Shown here piece after piece: positions 61,355 through 64,000 of a DNA stretch of 64,000 nt. Source of the stretch: Negativicutes bacterium (GTDB lineage Bacteria > Bacillota_C > Negativicutes > Sporomusales_B > JARLHX01); contig JARLHX010000127.1 in the NCBI GenBank assembly GCA_031292035.1, forward strand, positions 1-64,000, given 5' to 3'. The notes beneath the pieces are model-generated. The model was given only the letters and a program-made list of their open reading frames with translations. It ran no database searches and was not told where the DNA came from. Positions within the stretch are counted from its first letter, which is position 1. Every line of letters starts with the position of its first letter. Position numbers and translations under genes: made by a program.

Positions 61355-61996
61355 ATGGAAGCATTGGATTTTATCTACAAGCGACACAGTGTTCGCAAAT
61401 TTCAGGACACGCCTGTATCTGGCGAACACATCCGGGAAATCATCAAAGCCGCCACCTATGCCCCCTCGGGGGTAAACGCGCAAAACTGGCATTTCGTCGT
61501 TGTCTGCAATAAAGACAAGGTCGCCGAGATCGCCCGGATCGTTGAGCGCAAGAACGAGACATTGGCCCCATTCCTGAAGGACGAAGCCAAGATCAAGGCA
61601 TTCAGGGGAAAGGTCAATTATCATACTTTTTTCAAGGGGGCGCCCGCGCTGGTACTGGTCTATGCCGGTCCCTACCCCACGGTGGCTGACGACCTGGCGG
61701 CGGCAAACTCGCTTCCGGCGGCGGAAATCGCCAAATATGCCAGACCCCATCCCGCTGTGCAGAACATCGCCGCCGCCCTGGAAAATCTCCATCTGGCTGC
61801 TGCCAGTCTGGGCTACGGCACCTGCTGGATGACCGGCCCGACTTATGCGGCAGACGAGATTTCCGCCTATATTGGGTTTGCAGCCAAAGAGGGCTATTAT
61901 CTGGCGGCCCTTACGCCGCTCGGCGTTCCTGCCAGCAGCCAGGGGGCCAATCCGCCCCGCAAACCATTGGATGAAGTATTGACGATTATTGAATAG
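61355..61996 (+). CDS. Nitroreductase family protein
   Basis: The 213-residue FMN protein has the N-terminal R-H-S-V-R-K-F motif, A-P-S-G-V-N-A-Q-N-W-H near 37-47 and a late G-Y-G-T-C-W-M motif with A-L-T-P-L-G-V-P. It reduces an unknown acceptor with NAD(P)H. AGTGAGG lies before the ATG. It is 56 bases downstream of lpdA with no terminator seen, so readthrough from the gcv operon is possible. Confidence 0.9.
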   Translation: MEALDFIYKRHSVRKFQDTPVSGEHIREIIKAATYAPSGVNAQNWHFVVVCNKDKVAEIARIVERKNETLAPFLKDEAKIKAFRGKVNYHTFFKGAPALVLVYAGPYPTVADDLAAANSLPAAEIAKYARPHPAVQNIAAALENLHLAAASLGYGTCWMTGPTYAADEISAYIGFAAKEGYYLAALTPLGVPASSQGANPPRKPLDEVLTIIE

Positions 61997-62025
61997 ACGG
62001 TGCCGGAAGAGGTGCCATAAACAAG

Positions 62026-62057
62026 AGGACTCATCAGCCTGAGGGTGGATGAGTCCT
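62026..62057 (+). terminator. Hairpin after the nitroreductase gene
   Basis: AGGACTCATC and GATGAGTCCT form a perfect 10-bp stem 29 bases past the stop, but the following TAGCTATTTC is a weak T tract. Confidence 0.45.
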
Positions 62058-62224
62058 TAGCTATTTCGCGGGTGGCGGTGGTTAGCTGCTTAGTGTGCGG
62101 TCTCAACGGTATTTTTCGACAAGTCATAATAGAGGTTTTGGCGATAATATAACGAAATGGCTACAGGGGGAATTAGTGGAAATTGGATATAATAGAATGG
62201 GAAAAATGCTAAGGAGTGGGTTTA

Positions 62225-63943
62225 ATGGGTTTGGTTGTGTTATTCGTCATCGTAAATCTGATTTATTTTTATATTGAAATGCCGGTTCTGTCCCTGGGGT
62301 TTACCGACTGGTCCAACCCCCTGATTTTGTGGGGATTGTTCTTTATCTGGTATGCGGTCAAGGCCCTGGCCCAGATGGGGCGCAGTGCCTTTGCCAACTC
62401 AGCGTGGGGGGCATTGCTGAATAAACTTTTTGGCATCGATCCCAGCGAGGAAGTGAAAGTCGTCAATGTGACGGCCAACGAGAATATGCGCAAATTCAAG
62501 CGCATTGCCCTGATCGGCATGGCATTAATGGGTATCGGGCTCGTAAATTCGAGTGTCTTGCCTTTTTTGACAAGTAACACCCTGTTTTTCAATCAATCCT
62601 ACCGCGACTTGATCGGCAATGTGCCGGAAAGCCAGTTTACGGCTGATGTGGAGCCGATTAAGCTCTCTCAGATCCGAATCATCGACCTTGAGACAGCCCT
62701 TAAACTTGCTGACAAAAAAATCGGCGAGGTCCCGGCACTGGGGAGCGCCACCCGCTTGGGGGAAATGACCCTCCAGAAGGTACAGGACAAGCTTTTCTAT
62801 GTGGCGCCGCTAGAGCACCGCGGCTTTTTCCAGTGGCTGACTAATCGTTCCCAAGGCAGCAAAGGTTATATCATGGTGTCGGCTACCAATCCTCAGGATG
62901 TCAGGCTCATCCAGAATGTCAACGGGCATGATGTGTTTTTGAAGTATCAGACTAACGGTTATCTTCTCGACTATCTGCCCCGCTATCTGTATTTTCATGG
63001 CTATGTCAATATCGGGATTACCGATTTTTCCTTTGAGGTGGACGATGATTTGAACCCTTACTGGGTGGTCACCCTGTACAAAAACAAAATCGGCTACCGC
63101 GGCTCGGATGCCGTGGGGGCGGTGCTGATCAATGCTGAGACCGGGGAAATCAAGAAATATGGAATCAATGAAGTTCCCGCCTGGGTCGACCGCATTCAAC
63201 CCGAGGGGTTTGTTTATCGGCAAATCCGGGACTGGGGCGAATATATCAATGGCTACTGGAACGCGATTTTCGCCAAAACCGGTACTTTGAAACCTACCAG
63301 CGATCATCTCAATCTGATTTACGGCAATGACAACAACATCTACTGGTATACCGGCATCACGTCATCAGGCCGCGATGAGAGCACCGTCGGGTTTATTCTC
63401 GTCAACTCGCGGACCAAGGACGCCAAGTGGTACAAAGTGGCCGGGGCTACCGAGGATGCCGCTAGAAAGTCGGCCGAGGGACAAGTGCAGGAGAAGGCCT
63501 ATCGGGCCGGGTATCCGGTACTTTACAACATTAATGGCGTAGCGACGTATATCGCCCCCCTCAAAGACAAGGAAGGCCTGTTGAAACTGGTTTCCTTCAT
63601 CTCGGTGGAAAACTACAATATCGTCGGCGTGGGACCGGATATTGAAAGTGCCCTCCGGGCCTACCAGCAAAACCTTGTGGGCAAGGGCAACGCCTTTGTT
63701 CCCGGCAATGAGACCCGCCAGATCAGCCTGCAAGGTAAAGTGACCCGGGTTTCCCCAGTGGTCAAGGGCGGCGAATCGTATTTTTATTTCACGCTCGAAA
63801 ATGATCCCCGGATCTTTATCGGTACTGTCAATACTTCGCCTAAAGTTCCGCTCGTCCAGCTGGGGGACATGGTGGTCATCACTGTGAACGACAGCAAGGA
63901 GTCGCCTCTTGGCATCCTGAAGTTTGAAGCAGCCGGATATTAG
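62225..63943 (+). CDS. Large membrane-anchored protein of unknown function
   Basis: The 572-residue protein has three hydrophobic N-terminal segments (about 2-17, 30-48 and 93-113), then a large, probably exported, beta-rich region. That region has repeated Tyr-rich strands (I-Y-W-Y-T-G-I-T-S, Y-P-V-L-Y-N-I-N-G-V-A-T-Y-I) and a C-terminal domain (about 490-570) that looks like an OB fold (G-K-V-T-R-V, F-Y-F-T-L-E, G-D-M-V-V-I-T-V). I do not recognise the family. Start: ATG 62225 lies 8 bases after AAGGAG; GTG 62216 overlaps that box. A TATAAT at 62188 may belong to its promoter, but without a good -35. Confidence 0.75.
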   Translation: MGLVVLFVIVNLIYFYIEMPVLSLGFTDWSNPLILWGLFFIWYAVKALAQMGRSAFANSAWGALLNKLFGIDPSEEVKVVNVTANENMRKFKRIALIGMALMGIGLVNSSVLPFLTSNTLFFNQSYRDLIGNVPESQFTADVEPIKLSQIRIIDLETALKLADKKIGEVPALGSATRLGEMTLQKVQDKLFYVAPLEHRGFFQWLTNRSQGSKGYIMVSATNPQDVRLIQNVNGHDVFLKYQTNGYLLDYLPRYLYFHGYVNIGITDFSFEVDDDLNPYWVVTLYKNKIGYRGSDAVGAVLINAETGEIKKYGINEVPAWVDRIQPEGFVYRQIRDWGEYINGYWNAIFAKTGTLKPTSDHLNLIYGNDNNIYWYTGITSSGRDESTVGFILVNSRTKDAKWYKVAGATEDAARKSAEGQVQEKAYRAGYPVLYNINGVATYIAPLKDKEGLLKLVSFISVENYNIVGVGPDIESALRAYQQNLVGKGNAFVPGNETRQISLQGKVTRVSPVVKGGESYFYFTLENDPRIFIGTVNTSPKVPLVQLGDMVVITVNDSKESPLGILKFEAAGY

Positions 63944-64000
63944 CTCATGATGGCGGCTGATTCAGAATCTTCGGATCATTCTATTGACTTTGTCTCTGGC

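Overview
The window looks like chromosome of a spore-forming, anaerobic Bacillota with fairly GC-rich DNA. The support is strong Shine-Dalgarno boxes of the AAGGAGG type, frequent TTG and GTG starts, the sporulation-associated trio prkA-yhbH-spoVR, a SPOCS/DUF3794 coat-type protein, a tandem glycine riboswitch, selenium-dependent molybdenum hydroxylase accessory genes, and a glycine cleavage operon that carries its own lipoylation genes. A Negativicutes (Sporomusaceae-like) host would fit, but that is inference. I see no tRNA, rRNA, CRISPR, phage or insertion sequence.

Layout. 1-8.8 kb: start of a membrane sensor (off the left edge) behind a structured leader, then spoVR-yhbH-prkA on the minus strand, an SGNH hydrolase, a PAS-GGDEF diguanylate cyclase, a cupin and two unknown genes. 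9-29.6 kb: single genes and short operons. These include a YmaF-like protein, asparagine synthetase, a divergent LysR/amino-acid-efflux pair, a flavin reductase followed by a split D-glutamate-cyclase-like pair, a CoA transferase plus DMT exporter, an alpha/beta hydrolase plus nitrilase, SixA plus CYTH-CHAD, a FabK-like flavoprotein and a GAF-GGDEF cyclase. 29.7-36.9 kb: an aldo-keto reductase and nitroreductase of visibly lower GC, L-asparaginase, a DUF3311/sodium-symporter/AbgA-like hydrolase operon behind an attenuator-like leader, and a polysaccharide deacetylase lipoprotein.

37-52.6 kb is the most interesting accessory block. It has five selenium/molybdenum-cofactor maturation genes (yqeB, two xdhC pieces, yqeC, mocA), an oppositely oriented amidase, a three-subunit molybdenum hydroxylase, then DUF2877 (AllH-like), FdrA (AllF-like), DUF1116 (AllG-like), a cyclase-family metallohydrolase, carbamate kinase and a metallo-beta-lactamase-fold hydrolase. 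AllF/G/H with carbamate kinase is the oxamate (oxalurate) transcarbamylase module of allantoin fermentation in E. coli, but no allantoin gene is seen here. The neighbours suggest instead a route that hydroxylates an N-heterocycle, opens its ring and harvests a carbamoyl group as ATP.

52.6-61.3 kb is one long operon under a clear sigma-A-type promoter and a tandem glycine riboswitch with terminator: gcvT, gcvH, gcvPA, gcvPB, two radical SAM proteins resembling the split lipoyl synthase LipS1/LipS2, a LipM-type octanoyltransferase and lipoamide dehydrogenase. It would be self-sufficient for lipoylation from octanoyl-ACP onward, and could take up glycine produced by purine-type fermentation from the preceding block. 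The window ends with a nitroreductase and a large membrane-anchored protein of unknown function.
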